The position numbers and the translations under genes are program-made. A DNA stretch of 62,792 bases from Sulfuritalea hydrogenivorans sk43H (GTDB lineage: Bacteria > Pseudomonadota > Gammaproteobacteria > Burkholderiales > Rhodocyclaceae), in NCBI GenBank assembly GCA_945870205.1, contig CAMBRI010000002.1, positions 1-62,792 of the forward strand, written 5' to 3'. This document shows, one piece after another, positions 1 through 9,576 of this stretch (within the stretch, counting starts at the first letter, position 1; the number at the start of each line of letters is the position of its first letter). The notes under the pieces are model-generated. The model ran no database searches, was not told where the DNA came from, and saw only the letters and a program-made list of their open reading frames with translations.

Positions 1-86
1 TCGCGATACACGGCCATCAGGTCTGCGCCGTGAGCGAGGCCGGCAGAGAGGCAGCCGGCGATCATCAGGGGAAGTACTTTCCTCAT
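1..86 (-). CDS. tolC: TolC-family outer-membrane channel, N-terminal fragment
   Basis: Only the first 28 codons lie in the window; the rest runs off the left edge. The ATG is at 86 and the peptide begins MRKVLPLMIAGCLSAGLAHG followed by ADLMAVYR. That is a Sec signal peptide followed by the 'DL..VYR.A' opening typical of mature TolC-family proteins, which form trimeric outer-membrane ducts for RND pumps. It lies 24 bases behind the rhodanese gene on the same strand, downstream of two RND pumps, which supports the role. The identification rests on a short stretch, so a related outer-membrane factor is possible. Confidence 0.6.
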   Translation of the reverse strand, partial: MRKVLPLMIAGCLSAGLAHGADLMAVYR

Positions 87-110
87 ACGGACTCCATGTT
101 CTTTCACGGT

Positions 111-434
111 TCAATACGTCGGCATCGCCGGATCAACATCCCTTGCCCAGGCGGCAACGCCGCCTTGTAGGTTGATGACGCTGGTGAAGCCCATTTGTTC
201 CAGATACATGCCGACCTGAAAGCTGCGTGCGCCGTGATGGCAGACCATGACGATATCCTCGTCGCGCTTCAACTCGTGATAGCGGGCGGGTACCCCGCGC
301 ATCGGCATCGATTGTGAGCCGGCAATGCGACAGGTCTCGAACTCCCATGGCTCGCGCACGTCGAGCAGCACCGGCTTTGACCTCTGCGCATCGTCGAGCC
401 ACTCCTTGAGCTGTGAGGCGGAAAGCTGGCGCAT
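111..434 (-). CDS. Rhodanese-like domain protein
   Basis: A single-domain rhodanese of 107 residues, probably a cytoplasmic sulfurtransferase carrying sulfane sulfur on its catalytic cysteine. The N-terminal half contains the LLDVREPWEFE motif, and the active-site loop CHHGARS puts the nucleophile at Cys65. This matches the CxxGxR loop of persulfide-forming rhodaneses, so the protein is likely active. There is no signal peptide or membrane segment. Its ATG lies 4 bases after the pcm stop, so the two are probably cotranscribed, with the tolC-type gene next. The physiological sulfur acceptor cannot be deduced. Confidence 0.88.
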   Translation of the reverse strand: MRQLSASQLKEWLDDAQRSKPVLLDVREPWEFETCRIAGSQSMPMRGVPARYHELKRDEDIVMVCHHGARSFQVGMYLEQMGFTSVINLQGGVAAWARDVDPAMPTY

Positions 435-438
435 GGGT

Positions 439-1098
439 TCAGAAAACGAAAGCCGGCGAAAGCTCGGCTTCGCGCAGCGGCGCCACTACGGTTTCGAACA
501 CCGCCAGGCGGCGGAACTCCGAACCCACCCGGCTATACAGCACTGCTTCCATGGCCGGAGCCGCGCCTTCGATGGCGAACAGCCGGCCACCGGGCTTGAG
601 CTGGTCGAGCAAGGCCTGCGGCACGGCATCGACCGCGCCCGAAACCATGATGGCATCGAAGGGTGCATGGGCGGGCAAACCTGCGAGCCCGTTGCCGACC
701 TCCACCGAAACATTCGTCGCCCCGGCGCGACGCAGATTCTCGCGCGCCGTCGCGGCCAGGCCCGGATCGATTTCCACCGACCACACATGATCGGCATGAG
801 CTCCCAGCAAGGCGGCCATATAGCCCGATCCTGTGCCCACTTCCAGGACGTTTTCATGTTTCTTCATCGCCAGCGTCTGCAGTGAAAGGGCCTCAACGAT
901 GGGTGCGAACATGCGGGCACCGTCGACCCCGCCAAGTGGAATCTGCGTATCCGCAAAAGCCAGGCGGCGATGGGCGGGCGGCACGAATTCTTCGCGCTTG
1001 ACCACGAACAGGACATCCAGGACGTCCGGATCCAGCACCTTGCCGGGTCGCAGTTGCTGCTCGATCATGTTGAAGCGGGCTTGTTCGAAATTCATCAT
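439..1098 (-). CDS. pcm: Protein-L-isoaspartate O-methyltransferase
   Basis: A cytoplasmic SAM-dependent enzyme of 219 residues that methylates isoaspartyl residues in damaged proteins and starts their repair. The sequence opens MMNFEQARFNMIEQQLRPGK. It has the SAM-binding motif I LEVGTGSGYMAALL at residues 85-98 and the acidic VEIDP motif shortly after, as expected for the PCMT family at this length. A GGAG Shine-Dalgarno lies about 5 bases before the ATG at 1098. The 62-base gap to the upstream RND gene holds a dyad and a possible promoter, so pcm may be transcribed separately from the pump operon. Confidence 0.92.
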   Translation of the reverse strand: MMNFEQARFNMIEQQLRPGKVLDPDVLDVLFVVKREEFVPPAHRRLAFADTQIPLGGVDGARMFAPIVEALSLQTLAMKKHENVLEVGTGSGYMAALLGAHADHVWSVEIDPGLAATARENLRRAGATNVSVEVGNGLAGLPAHAPFDAIMVSGAVDAVPQALLDQLKPGGRLFAIEGAAPAMEAVLYSRVGSEFRRLAVFETVVAPLREAELSPAFVF

Positions 1099-1113
1099 GT
1101 CTCCAGGAGATCT

Positions 1114-1133
1114 ATATTAGCACGCTCTAATAT
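1114..1133 (-). promoter_or_regulatory. Inverted repeat over the putative pcm -10 element
   Basis: Perfect 7-base arms (ATATTAG / CTAATAT) with a 6-base spacer lie between the second RND gene and pcm. The pcm-proximal arm read on the minus strand contains TAATAT, a good -10 box, with a weak GTTCTC 17 bases upstream. A protein bound here would cover the -10 and spacer, which suggests repression of pcm-rhodanese-tolC. The dyad and its position are seen; the binding protein is unknown. Confidence 0.4.
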
Positions 1134-1160
1134 TACGAGAACGCCGACAAGGGTGGGATT

Positions 1161-4100
1161 CTACGCTCCTGACGGGTTGCTCGTCGGCTCCCTGACGCGG
1201 AACCACGCCGCATACAGGGCCGGCAGAAACAGGCAGGTGAGCGCCGTCGCAACGATCAGGCCACCCATGATGGCCACCGCCATCGGACCCCAGAACACCT
1301 GCCGGGTCAGCGGAATCATGGCCAGCACCGCCGCCGCCGCGGTCAGCGTGATGGGACGGAAACGACGCACGGTAGAACCGACAATCGCCTCCCACTCACT
1401 CTTGCCGTCGGCCTCGTCCTGCTCGATCTGATCGACCAGGATCACCGAGTTGCGCAGGATCATGCCCATCAGCGCGATCACGCCAAGGTTGGCGACGAAG
1501 CCGTAGGGCACCTGGAACACCAGCAGCGCCAGCGTGACCCCGATCAGGCCCAGTGGCGCCGTAAGCAGGACCATGATGGTGCGGCTGATGCTCTGCAACT
1601 GGATCATCAGCAGGGTGATGACACCGACGATCATCAGCGGCACCACGGCCTTGATCGAATTTTCACCCTTGGCCGATTCCTCCGTCGAGCCGCCGACTTC
1701 GATGCGAAAGCCCGGTGGCAGCTTCGCCCGCAAATCGCCCAGTTGCAGGTCGATCTGCGCCGAGGCCGCCTGGGGCTGCAGGCTGCCGACGATATCGGCG
1801 CGAACTGTAATGGCCGGAATTCGATCGCGGCGCCAGATCAGGCCCTCTTCGAGCACCGGCACCAGGCGCGCCACCTGAGCCAGCGGAATATGGCGCCCGC
1901 TGGCGGAGGTGATATCGAGATCCGGCAATCGTGACAGCGTACGCGGATCGACTGAGTCTCCCATACTCGCATCGGTACCGCGTTCGGCCGCGGCGCGCCA
2001 GACCACATCAATCAGTTGGTCGTTCTCGCGGAACTGGGTCACCGTGGCGCCAACCAGCCAGCCCTGCAGGGTCAAGGCAACGTCCTGACTGGAGACGCCC
2101 AGCGCACGGGCGCGGGCCTGGTCGATCTCGACCCGGACCGACTTGACGCGATCATTCCAGTCGAAATTCACATTGCGCAGATTGGGATGGGCGCGCATCA
2201 GGGTGGAGATGCTTTCCGCGCCATCGCGCAATGCAGCCAGGTCTTCGCCAAGAATGCGGAACTGCACCGGATAGCCGACTGGCGGCCCGTTCTCCAGCCG
2301 CACCACGCGCAAGCGAAGATGCGACCAGGAGCCGTCAGCCGCGTCGAAGGCCGCCTCCAGGCGATTCTTCACGACTTCGCGCTCCTGCAGGCCCTTGGTG
2401 ACGATCACCATCTGTCCGAAGTTGTCGGCGAACAACTGCTGGTCCAGCGAGAGGAAAAAGCGCGGCGCGCCGTTGCCGATATAGGACGACCACGAAGCGA
2501 TGTTTTCATCCTTGCCGAGCAGGGCTTCGACACGTTTGACCTCGTGCTCGGTGGCCTTCAGCGAGGCCCCTTGCGGCAGCCAGATGTCGACCATGATCTC
2601 GGGCCGGCTCGCCGCAGGGAAGAACTGCTTTTGCACGCCCTTGTTGAAGGCGACCAGCGACAGCGCGAAGAAGCCGATGGTGGCGAAAATCACCAGCCAG
2701 CGATGGCGCAGGCACCACACCACGAGGGCACGGAAACGCCGATAGAAAGGCGAATCGTAAATGTCGCCGCCATGCCTTTCGGCAATAGCGCGCAGCTTGG
2801 CCGGATCGAGCAGCTTGTAGCCCAGCCAGGGCGTGAACACCACGGCCACGATCCAGGACACCAGCAGCGAGATGGTGACCACCTGGAAGATCGAGATGGT
2901 GTATTCGCCGGCGCCCGACTTGGCGAAGCCGACCGGGGTGAAGCCGGCTGCGGTGATCAGCGTCCCGGTCAACATCGGAAACGCCGTCGAGGTGTAGGCA
3001 AAAGTGGCGGCCTTGAAGCGGTCCCAGCCCTGTTCCATCTTCACCACCATCATTTCCACGGTAATGATTGCGTCATCGACCAGCAGGCCCAGCGAGATCA
3101 CCAGCGCACCCAGCGAAATCCTCTGCAGGTCGATGCCGAAGATCTTCATGGCGAAGAAGGTCATCGCCAGCACCAGCGGGATCGACAGGGCCACCACCGT
3201 GCCGGTGCGCCAGCCCAGGCTGAGGAAGGACACGGCGAGCACGATGAACATGGCTTCGCCCAGGGTGCGCACGAAGAGGTTGAGCGAGGTCTTGACGATC
3301 TGCGGTTGATCGAAGACCACGTGCACATCCATGCCGACCGGCAGGTCCTGCTGCAACTTCGTCATGGCGGCGGAAAGATTCGCGCCGAGGTCGATCACGT
3401 TGCCGCCGCGGGCCATGACGATCCCGAGCCCGATCGCATCGCGCCCGGCCACGCGCATGCGCGGCTGCGGCGGATCGACCAGGCCGCGGCTGACGCGCGC
3501 GATATCGCCCAGCCGGAACGTGCGCCCGGCGACGGAAAGGCTCGCCTCGCGCAAAGCGTCGACACTGTCGAAAGGCCCGGAGACGCGCAGTCGCACCCGA
3601 TCCGTTGCGGTTTCAACGTGACCCGCCGGCGCCACGGCGTTCTGCCGTTGCAGGGCGTCGAACACCTGAGTCGGCGCCAGGCCCATCGCTCCGAGCCGCG
3701 CCGGGCTCACGTCGATGTAGATCTTTTCATCCTGCACGCCGATCAGTTCGATTTTCTTCACGTCCTCCACGCGACGCAGTTCGCGCGCCAGGCGATCGGC
3801 TTCGCGGCGCAGGTCACCCATCGTGTAGCCGGTCTTGTCGTCACGCGCAGTCAGGGCGAATATCTTGATCTGCACGTCGCCGAACTCGTCGTTGGGAAAC
3901 GGTCCCTGCACGCCAGCCGGCAGCGTGTGGCGGATGTCGTCGAGCTTCTTCCTGATCTGACGCCAGGCTTCGGGCACTTCGGTCTTCGGCGTGTAGTCCT
4001 TGAGGATGACGATGGTCAGCGACTCGCCGGGTTTGGATGCCGTGCGCAACACATCGACCCATGGCGTCTCGGCCAGCTTCTTTTCGATGCGCTCGGTCAG

Positions 4101-4295
4101 TTGCTGCTCGACCTGCGAAGCAGACGCGCCCGGCCACAGGGTGCGCACCACCATGACCTTGAAGGTAAAGTCCGGATCTTCGGCGCGACCAAGTTGCAGA
4201 AAGGAAATGACGCCGCCGATCATGAACACGATGATCAGGTAGAGCACCATCGACTGGTGCCGCAGCGCCCACTCGGAAAGATTGACCTGCTTCAT
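1161..4295 (-). CDS. RND multidrug efflux permease (second pump)
   Basis: An inner-membrane proton-driven RND transporter of 1044 residues, full length for the AcrB/HAE family. The N terminus has the usual short cytoplasmic helix and first membrane segment, then the docking/porter domains. The paired aspartates of the proton relay lie in GLLVDDAIITVEMM, and the C terminus has the second six-helix set. It starts inside the stop of the adaptor gene (ATGA overlap at 4292-4295), so the pair is translationally coupled. It differs clearly in sequence from the other RND protein here, so this is not a recent tandem copy. Substrate cannot be predicted; multidrug export is the family default. Confidence 0.93.
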   Translation of the reverse strand: MKQVNLSEWALRHQSMVLYLIIVFMIGGVISFLQLGRAEDPDFTFKVMVVRTLWPGASASQVEQQLTERIEKKLAETPWVDVLRTASKPGESLTIVILKDYTPKTEVPEAWRQIRKKLDDIRHTLPAGVQGPFPNDEFGDVQIKIFALTARDDKTGYTMGDLRREADRLARELRRVEDVKKIELIGVQDEKIYIDVSPARLGAMGLAPTQVFDALQRQNAVAPAGHVETATDRVRLRVSGPFDSVDALREASLSVAGRTFRLGDIARVSRGLVDPPQPRMRVAGRDAIGLGIVMARGGNVIDLGANLSAAMTKLQQDLPVGMDVHVVFDQPQIVKTSLNLFVRTLGEAMFIVLAVSFLSLGWRTGTVVALSIPLVLAMTFFAMKIFGIDLQRISLGALVISLGLLVDDAIITVEMMVVKMEQGWDRFKAATFAYTSTAFPMLTGTLITAAGFTPVGFAKSGAGEYTISIFQVVTISLLVSWIVAVVFTPWLGYKLLDPAKLRAIAERHGGDIYDSPFYRRFRALVVWCLRHRWLVIFATIGFFALSLVAFNKGVQKQFFPAASRPEIMVDIWLPQGASLKATEHEVKRVEALLGKDENIASWSSYIGNGAPRFFLSLDQQLFADNFGQMVIVTKGLQEREVVKNRLEAAFDAADGSWSHLRLRVVRLENGPPVGYPVQFRILGEDLAALRDGAESISTLMRAHPNLRNVNFDWNDRVKSVRVEIDQARARALGVSSQDVALTLQGWLVGATVTQFRENDQLIDVVWRAAAERGTDASMGDSVDPRTLSRLPDLDITSASGRHIPLAQVARLVPVLEEGLIWRRDRIPAITVRADIVGSLQPQAASAQIDLQLGDLRAKLPPGFRIEVGGSTEESAKGENSIKAVVPLMIVGVITLLMIQLQSISRTIMVLLTAPLGLIGVTLALLVFQVPYGFVANLGVIALMGMILRNSVILVDQIEQDEADGKSEWEAIVGSTVRRFRPITLTAAAAVLAMIPLTRQVFWGPMAVAIMGGLIVATALTCLFLPALYAAWFRVREPTSNPSGA

Positions 4296-5341
4296 TTGGC
4301 GGTCGCTCGCCCAGCGACGCGCACTTTCTCACCCGCAGTCAGCAGATTCACTCCGGCAGCAACGATCTGCTCACCTCCCGCAAGGCCCCCGGTCACAAGC
4401 GCACCGGCATCGGTAAAGGCGGCAACGCTGACCCCCTGCAATTTCACCGTGTTGTCAGCGCCGACTATCCATACTGCAGGCTGATTGTCATGCTGGAATA
4501 CCGCCGTCAGCGGCACCACCAGATTGGTCGCGCCCGGCGCGCCGGTTGGGAAACGCACCGTGGCGGTCATTCCCAACGGCAGCAGCGGATCGGCATCCTT
4601 GAGGCTGACGCGTGCCGCAAACGTGCGTGTGACCGGATCAGCCACCGGGGAAATCTCCCGCAACCTTCCGGCCAGCGGCTTGGCCGTCTGGCCCGGAGTC
4701 GCCCAGAACCTAACCTCAGCCGCCTGTCCAAGCTTGAAGCTGCCGACCTCGCCTTCCGGCAGCGCGATGGCGATTTCACGGTCGCCATCGGGCGCCAGAC
4801 GGAACACCGCCTGACCGACGCTGACCACCTGCCCGGGCTCGGCCAGCACCTGGCCAATAACGCCGTTGCGATCGGCCACCAGCGTGGTGTAGGTGGCCTG
4901 GTTCTTCGCCAGCGAAGCCTGGGCTTCTGCCGCCTTGAAGCTCGTTTCGCGGGCGTCGAGGGCAGAAGCGCTGATGTAGTTCTTCGCTTTCAGATCCCTG
5001 TAGCGCGCCAGGTCGGCCGCTGCCAGCGCCTTCTGAGCCTCGGCCTGCGTTACCTGCAGGCCGGCGTCGGCCGGATCGAGGCGGGCCAGTACCTGACCGA
5101 CCTTGACCGCCTGGCCGAGGTCGGCACGGCGTTCGACGACCTTGCCGGCGACGCGAAAGCCCAGCGTGGTTTCAATGCGGGCACGAACTTCACCGCTATA
5201 GATGCGCTGCGTGCCGTCGAGCGCTGCATCGCCGACGCCGACCGTCAGGGTACGCACGAGCTTGGGCGCGGCGGGAGGCGGCGGCGCCTCACTGCAGCCG
5301 GCCAGGAGGAATGGCAGCAGAAAAAGCGGGGAAAGTTTCAT
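4292..5341 (-). CDS. RND efflux periplasmic adaptor lipoprotein (second pump)
   Basis: A membrane-fusion protein of 349 residues joining the RND permease to a TolC-type channel. The start at 5341 gives MKLSPLFLLPFLLAGCSEAP, a lipoprotein signal with lipobox LLAGC and acylated Cys16. It is followed by the barrel-sandwich hybrid split around a coiled-coil hairpin and a C-terminal beta-barrel. This start overlaps the preceding permease stop as ATGA, and extending further upstream would remove the lipobox. Both flanking junctions are ATGA overlaps, so adaptor and permeases should be made stoichiometrically from one mRNA. Confidence 0.92.
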   Translation of the reverse strand: MKLSPLFLLPFLLAGCSEAPPPPAAPKLVRTLTVGVGDAALDGTQRIYSGEVRARIETTLGFRVAGKVVERRADLGQAVKVGQVLARLDPADAGLQVTQAEAQKALAAADLARYRDLKAKNYISASALDARETSFKAAEAQASLAKNQATYTTLVADRNGVIGQVLAEPGQVVSVGQAVFRLAPDGDREIAIALPEGEVGSFKLGQAAEVRFWATPGQTAKPLAGRLREISPVADPVTRTFAARVSLKDADPLLPLGMTATVRFPTGAPGATNLVVPLTAVFQHDNQPAVWIVGADNTVKLQGVSVAAFTDAGALVTGGLAGGEQIVAAGVNLLTAGEKVRVAGRATAK

Positions 5342-8300
5342 GCGGAATCTCCGGTCGGCCCGGCAAAACGCCGGCGTAGCCATTGTGTGAAATCGTCGAG
5401 ATAGGTATAGATCACGGGTACCACGATCAGCGTGAGCATGCTGGAGGTCATGACGCCGCCGATGACCGCCTGCCCCATCGGTGCGCGCTGCTCGGCGCCT
5501 TCGCCCAGCGCCAGGGCCAGCGGAAGCATGCCGAAAATCATGGCCAGCGTCGTCATCAGGATCGGCCGCAGACGCACGCCTCCGGCAGCGACGACAGCGT
5601 CCCGCCTTGATTGCCCGGCCGCGATCCCATGGTTGATGAAGTCGACCAGCAGGATCGCGTTCTTGGTGACGAGTCCCATCAGCATCACAAAGCCGATGAT
5701 GGAGAAAATGTTCAGCGTGCTGCGACACACCACCAGTGCCAGGATCACGCCAACCAGAGACAGCGGCAGCGAGGCCATGATCGCCAGCGGCTGCAAGAAA
5801 CTGCCGAACTGCGAGGCCAGGATCAGGTAAATGAATATGACCGCGAGGGCCAGCGCCATTCCCGCAAAATTCACCGACTCGATCATGTCCTTGGTCGCGC
5901 CACCGATGCTCCATCGGTAACCGGGAGGCAAGTCCATCTCCTGCATCAGGCTGCGCATTTCTCGCCCGATGTCGCCTGCCGGGCGCCCCTGATTGTTGGC
6001 TGACACCAACACTTCGCGCGTCTGGTCCTTGCGGTTGATCTGGCTGGCGCCGAGCGCGCTACTGACGGTGGCAACGTCGGCCAGCCGGATCATGCGCGGA
6101 TTGCCATTGGCGTCGGGACGGCCGCTCGCGATCGGCAACCGGTTAAGGTCGGCGGCGGATTCGCGCGCCGCCGGCGGCAGCTTCACGGTAAGGTCGTAGA
6201 ACTGGTCGTCCGGACCGCGCCAGTTGCCCACCGCCTGGCCCGCCAGCAGCGGGCGCAAGGTCTGCGCCGCCTGGCCGACGCCAAGGCCGAGATCGCTGGC
6301 CAGTTCACGGTTGAACCGGATAGACAATTGCGGACGCGCGGCCTTGGTGCTCGATTCCAGATCGACCACGCCGGGCAAGGCGCCCACCTTGGCCATCACT
6401 TGTGCCGCAATGCGGTCAAGCACTGCGCGATCGGGACCCATCAGGCTCACCTGCAGGTTCTTGCCGGAAGACACCGCCTTGAAGGCGGCGACCTGGGTCA
6501 CTTCGATGCCGGCAATCTGCGCCAGTCGCTGACGTATCGGCTGGGCCAGCTCCTGCTGAGACATTGCGCGCTCCCTGCGCGGTACCAGTTGCACGAACAT
6601 GTTGACGGCATGCTTGCCGCGCGAGAAGCCGGTGTTGATGGTGGAATAGCTGTACTTCACCTCCGCAAACTCGTGCAGCGCCGCGTCCGCCTGGATCGCC
6701 TTGGTCTGGGTCAGTTCCAGCGAAGAGCCGACCGGCGTGACGAACTGCACCTGAAGTTCGTTGAGGTCCGCCTCGGGCACGAATTCCGAGCCCAGAAATG
6801 GCAGCAGAGCCAGCGCACCGACCAGGGATCCGACGGCGATCGCGAGCACGCTCTTGCGATGGTCGAGACTCCATGCCAGCAGCAGCTCGTAGCGTTTTTC
6901 GAGGCGTTGCGTGAATAGCGAGAACCAGTGCATCATGCGGCCCAGTGGCGAACGGCTGTGATGGCCTTCCGCCTCGGGATCGTGCCAGATGCTTGACAGC
7001 ATCGGATCCAGGGTAAAGCTGACGAACATCGAGATCAGCACCGCCGCCACGACCGTGACGCCGAACTGATGGAAGAAGCGGCCGATGATGCCGCCCATGA
7101 AACCCACCGGCAGGAATACCGCAACGATCGAAAAGGTGGTCGCCATCACGGCGAGGCCTATTTCCTGCGTGCCCTCAAGCGCGGCCTGGCGCGGCGGTGT
7201 ACCCATGGCAACATGGCGCACGATATTCTCGCGTACGACAATCGCATCGTCGATGAGCAGACCGACCGAGATCGACAAGGCCATCAGCGTCAGCACGTTG
7301 ATCGAGAAGCCGAAAGCGTAGATGAACAGCAGCGAGCCGATCAGCGAGATCGGCAGGGTGAGCCCGGTGATCACCGTGCTGCGCCACGAGGCCAGGAAGA
7401 GAAAGACAATCAGTATGGTCAGCGCCGCGCCTTCGATCAGCGTGATGCGTACGTCCTTGACCGAATTGCGGATGGACAGGGATGCGTCGCGAACGATTTC
7501 CAGCTTTACTTCCGGGGGCAATTCACCCGCCAGCCTGGTCACCATTTCGCGCACGCCATCGGCCACGGCAATCGTGTTGGCGCCCTGCGACTTGACGATG
7601 TCGACTGATAGGCCACGTTTGCCGTTGATCAGGGCAACGCTGAGTTCTTCGGCTTCTGCATCGGCAACATCGGCGACATCGCCCAGCGTCACCGGACGCC
7701 CGCCGCGGCGGGCCACGATCAAACGACGAAAATCATCCGTGGTGCCGGCGCGGCCGAGAATCTGCACCACCTGTTCGCGCCCCGAGCCGGAGACGCTGCC
7801 CACCGGCACCTCCTGGTTTTCGCTCTTCAGTGCGGCCAGAATCTGATCGGCGCCGACTTGCAAGGCTTCCATGTCGGCCGGCCGCAGCAAGACGCGCATC
7901 TCGCGCTTGACACCTCCCACCAGCGTGGCCTGGCCCACGCCGCGCACATTTTCCAGGCGCTTCTTGATGCGCTGGTCGGCCAGCGTGGTGAGTTCGCGCA
8001 GCGGCGTGCCGGTGGCAATCACCGCCACGGAAAGGATGGGCTGATCGTCAGGGTTGAAGCGGGTGACCTTCGGCTCCTTGATTTCGTCGCGAAAGCTCGG
8101 ACGCAAGGCGGCGATCTTCTCGCGCACATCCTGGGCGGCGACCTTTGGATCGGTCGACAAGTCGAACTCGACGATCACCAGCGACTGGCTCTCGAATGAG
8201 CGCGAGGAAAGAATGTTGATGCCGCTGATGGTATTTACGGCCTCTTCGATCGGACGCGTCACTTCCTCTTCGACGCTCTCCGGTGCCGCACCCGGGTAGT

Positions 8301-8448
8301 CGGTCTGGATTACCACCACAGGGAAGGCTACGTCAGGAAACTGTTCCACCGACAGACGCTGGGCCGAGAAAAGGCCGAGCACCAGCAGCGCCGCCATCAT
8401 CATGGTGGCGAAAACCGGATTGGCAATGCTGACGCGCGTGAACCACAT
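5338..8448 (-). CDS. RND multidrug efflux permease (first pump)
   Basis: A full-length RND permease of 1036 residues of the HAE1 type. It opens MWFTRVSIANPVFATMMMAA, has the porter-domain motif DYPGAAPESVEEEV, and carries the proton-relay aspartate pair in GLLIDDAIVVRENI near residue 400. It is an inner-membrane drug/proton antiporter working with the adaptor encoded 15 bases upstream. Its stop overlaps the start of the second adaptor. Two complete pumps therefore sit in one transcription unit under a single TetR-type repressor. Substrate range is unknown. Confidence 0.93.
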   Translation of the reverse strand: MWFTRVSIANPVFATMMMAALLVLGLFSAQRLSVEQFPDVAFPVVVIQTDYPGAAPESVEEEVTRPIEEAVNTISGINILSSRSFESQSLVIVEFDLSTDPKVAAQDVREKIAALRPSFRDEIKEPKVTRFNPDDQPILSVAVIATGTPLRELTTLADQRIKKRLENVRGVGQATLVGGVKREMRVLLRPADMEALQVGADQILAALKSENQEVPVGSVSGSGREQVVQILGRAGTTDDFRRLIVARRGGRPVTLGDVADVADAEAEELSVALINGKRGLSVDIVKSQGANTIAVADGVREMVTRLAGELPPEVKLEIVRDASLSIRNSVKDVRITLIEGAALTILIVFLFLASWRSTVITGLTLPISLIGSLLFIYAFGFSINVLTLMALSISVGLLIDDAIVVRENIVRHVAMGTPPRQAALEGTQEIGLAVMATTFSIVAVFLPVGFMGGIIGRFFHQFGVTVVAAVLISMFVSFTLDPMLSSIWHDPEAEGHHSRSPLGRMMHWFSLFTQRLEKRYELLLAWSLDHRKSVLAIAVGSLVGALALLPFLGSEFVPEADLNELQVQFVTPVGSSLELTQTKAIQADAALHEFAEVKYSYSTINTGFSRGKHAVNMFVQLVPRRERAMSQQELAQPIRQRLAQIAGIEVTQVAAFKAVSSGKNLQVSLMGPDRAVLDRIAAQVMAKVGALPGVVDLESSTKAARPQLSIRFNRELASDLGLGVGQAAQTLRPLLAGQAVGNWRGPDDQFYDLTVKLPPAARESAADLNRLPIASGRPDANGNPRMIRLADVATVSSALGASQINRKDQTREVLVSANNQGRPAGDIGREMRSLMQEMDLPPGYRWSIGGATKDMIESVNFAGMALALAVIFIYLILASQFGSFLQPLAIMASLPLSLVGVILALVVCRSTLNIFSIIGFVMLMGLVTKNAILLVDFINHGIAAGQSRRDAVVAAGGVRLRPILMTTLAMIFGMLPLALALGEGAEQRAPMGQAVIGGVMTSSMLTLIVVPVIYTYLDDFTQWLRRRFAGPTGDSA

Positions 8449-8463
8449 TTGGCTGATGTCCGA

Positions 8464-9576
8464 TCAGGAACCTGGCGTTGGTGCGATCGCGACCGGGGCG
8501 GCGAGCTTTACGGTCGCCCGGCTGCCGTCCTTAAGCGGGCCCAGGTTGTAACGCACGACACGTTCGCCGGCAGCCAGGCCCTCCGTAATCGCCACCCATT
8601 CGCCTTGCATGAGGGTCGTCCTGACCTGGCGACGCTGGAGTTTCTCGCCGGACAGTACGTAAAGAACCAGGGCGCCACCTTCCTCGCGTACCGCGCTTGC
8701 CGGCACGGCGACCCGCTGCTCGGTGACGCCGGCTGCCGCTTCGCCCTGAGCGAAAAGGCCGCCGCGCAGACGAGCGTCGCGGTTGTCGATCAGCGCATAG
8801 AGTTCGATGGTGCGCGATCCTGCGGCGGCCGACGGATTGATCCGCTCTATGCGGCCGGTGACTCTCAGGTCGCTGAGACCTTCGACGCCGAGTGTGATTT
8901 CGGCACCCGTCGACAGCCGCGCCGAGTCACCGGCCGCAACGCTGGCCGCCAGTTCGAGGCGGGAGATGTCGGAGATGGTCACGATCCGTCCGTCCACCGC
9001 CACGCGTTCGCCAGCCTGAACGATGCGGGCTGAAACGATGCCGTCCATGGTCGCCAGCAGCGTCGTATCGGCCAATGCCTTGCGGGCGACGTCGGCCGCT
9101 GCCTTTGCGGCATCCAGGCGCGCCTTGGCGGCATCGCGGTTGCCTGCCGTGGTGTCGTAGGCATTGGCAGAAATGAAGTTTTTTGCCAGCAGCGCAGCCT
9201 GGGTTGCCTGGTTCTTGTCAGCCACGCCCAGCGCGGCTTGCGCGGCCGCAACATCGGCCTCGGCGCCCGCCAAGCGCGCACGATAGTCGTTTGCATCGAT
9301 GCGACCGATGACTTGTCCGCTCTTCACCGTGTCGCCTTCGCGTACGGTCAGCGCCAGCACTTCCCCGGCGACTTTGGCTTTGACGGTGGCCTCGCGCCAT
9401 GGCCGCAGGGTGCCGGAAATCACTACCGTCGGCGTCATGGGCCGCAGTTCCGCGCCGACCAGGTCCGCAGCAGCAAATTCGAGTTGCGCCGTCGCGGCGG
9501 GGGCCGCAGGCGGCGCGCGATTGCAGGCAACCAGAGACAGGGCAGCGAGCGCAAGGACGAAGGGCAGCAGTTTCAT
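8464..9576 (-). CDS. RND efflux periplasmic adaptor lipoprotein (first pump)
   Basis: A membrane-fusion protein of 370 residues. It begins MKLLPFVLALAALSLVACNR, a lipoprotein signal with lipidated Cys18. The first half-lipoyl segment contains AKVAGEVLALTVREGDTVKS, then the alpha-helical hairpin with its TQAALLAKNFISANAYD region, and the second half-lipoyl/beta-barrel parts. Its ATG overlaps the tetR stop (ATGA, 9573-9576), so repressor and pump are coupled. It should bridge the RND permease encoded next to an outer-membrane channel, plausibly the tolC-type protein at the left edge. Confidence 0.92.
   Translation of the reverse strand: MKLLPFVLALAALSLVACNRAPPAAPAATAQLEFAAADLVGAELRPMTPTVVISGTLRPWREATVKAKVAGEVLALTVREGDTVKSGQVIGRIDANDYRARLAGAEADVAAAQAALGVADKNQATQAALLAKNFISANAYDTTAGNRDAAKARLDAAKAAADVARKALADTTLLATMDGIVSARIVQAGERVAVDGRIVTISDISRLELAASVAAGDSARLSTGAEITLGVEGLSDLRVTGRIERINPSAAAGSRTIELYALIDNRDARLRGGLFAQGEAAAGVTEQRVAVPASAVREEGGALVLYVLSGEKLQRRQVRTTLMQGEWVAITEGLAAGERVVRYNLGPLKDGSRATVKLAAPVAIAPTPGS

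Noticed and set aside
2016-4484. 822-codon open frame on the plus strand
   Set aside because: It is antisense to the RND permease and adaptor, has no domain resemblance and a His/Asp/Arg/Gln-rich composition typical of shadow frames in GC-rich DNA.
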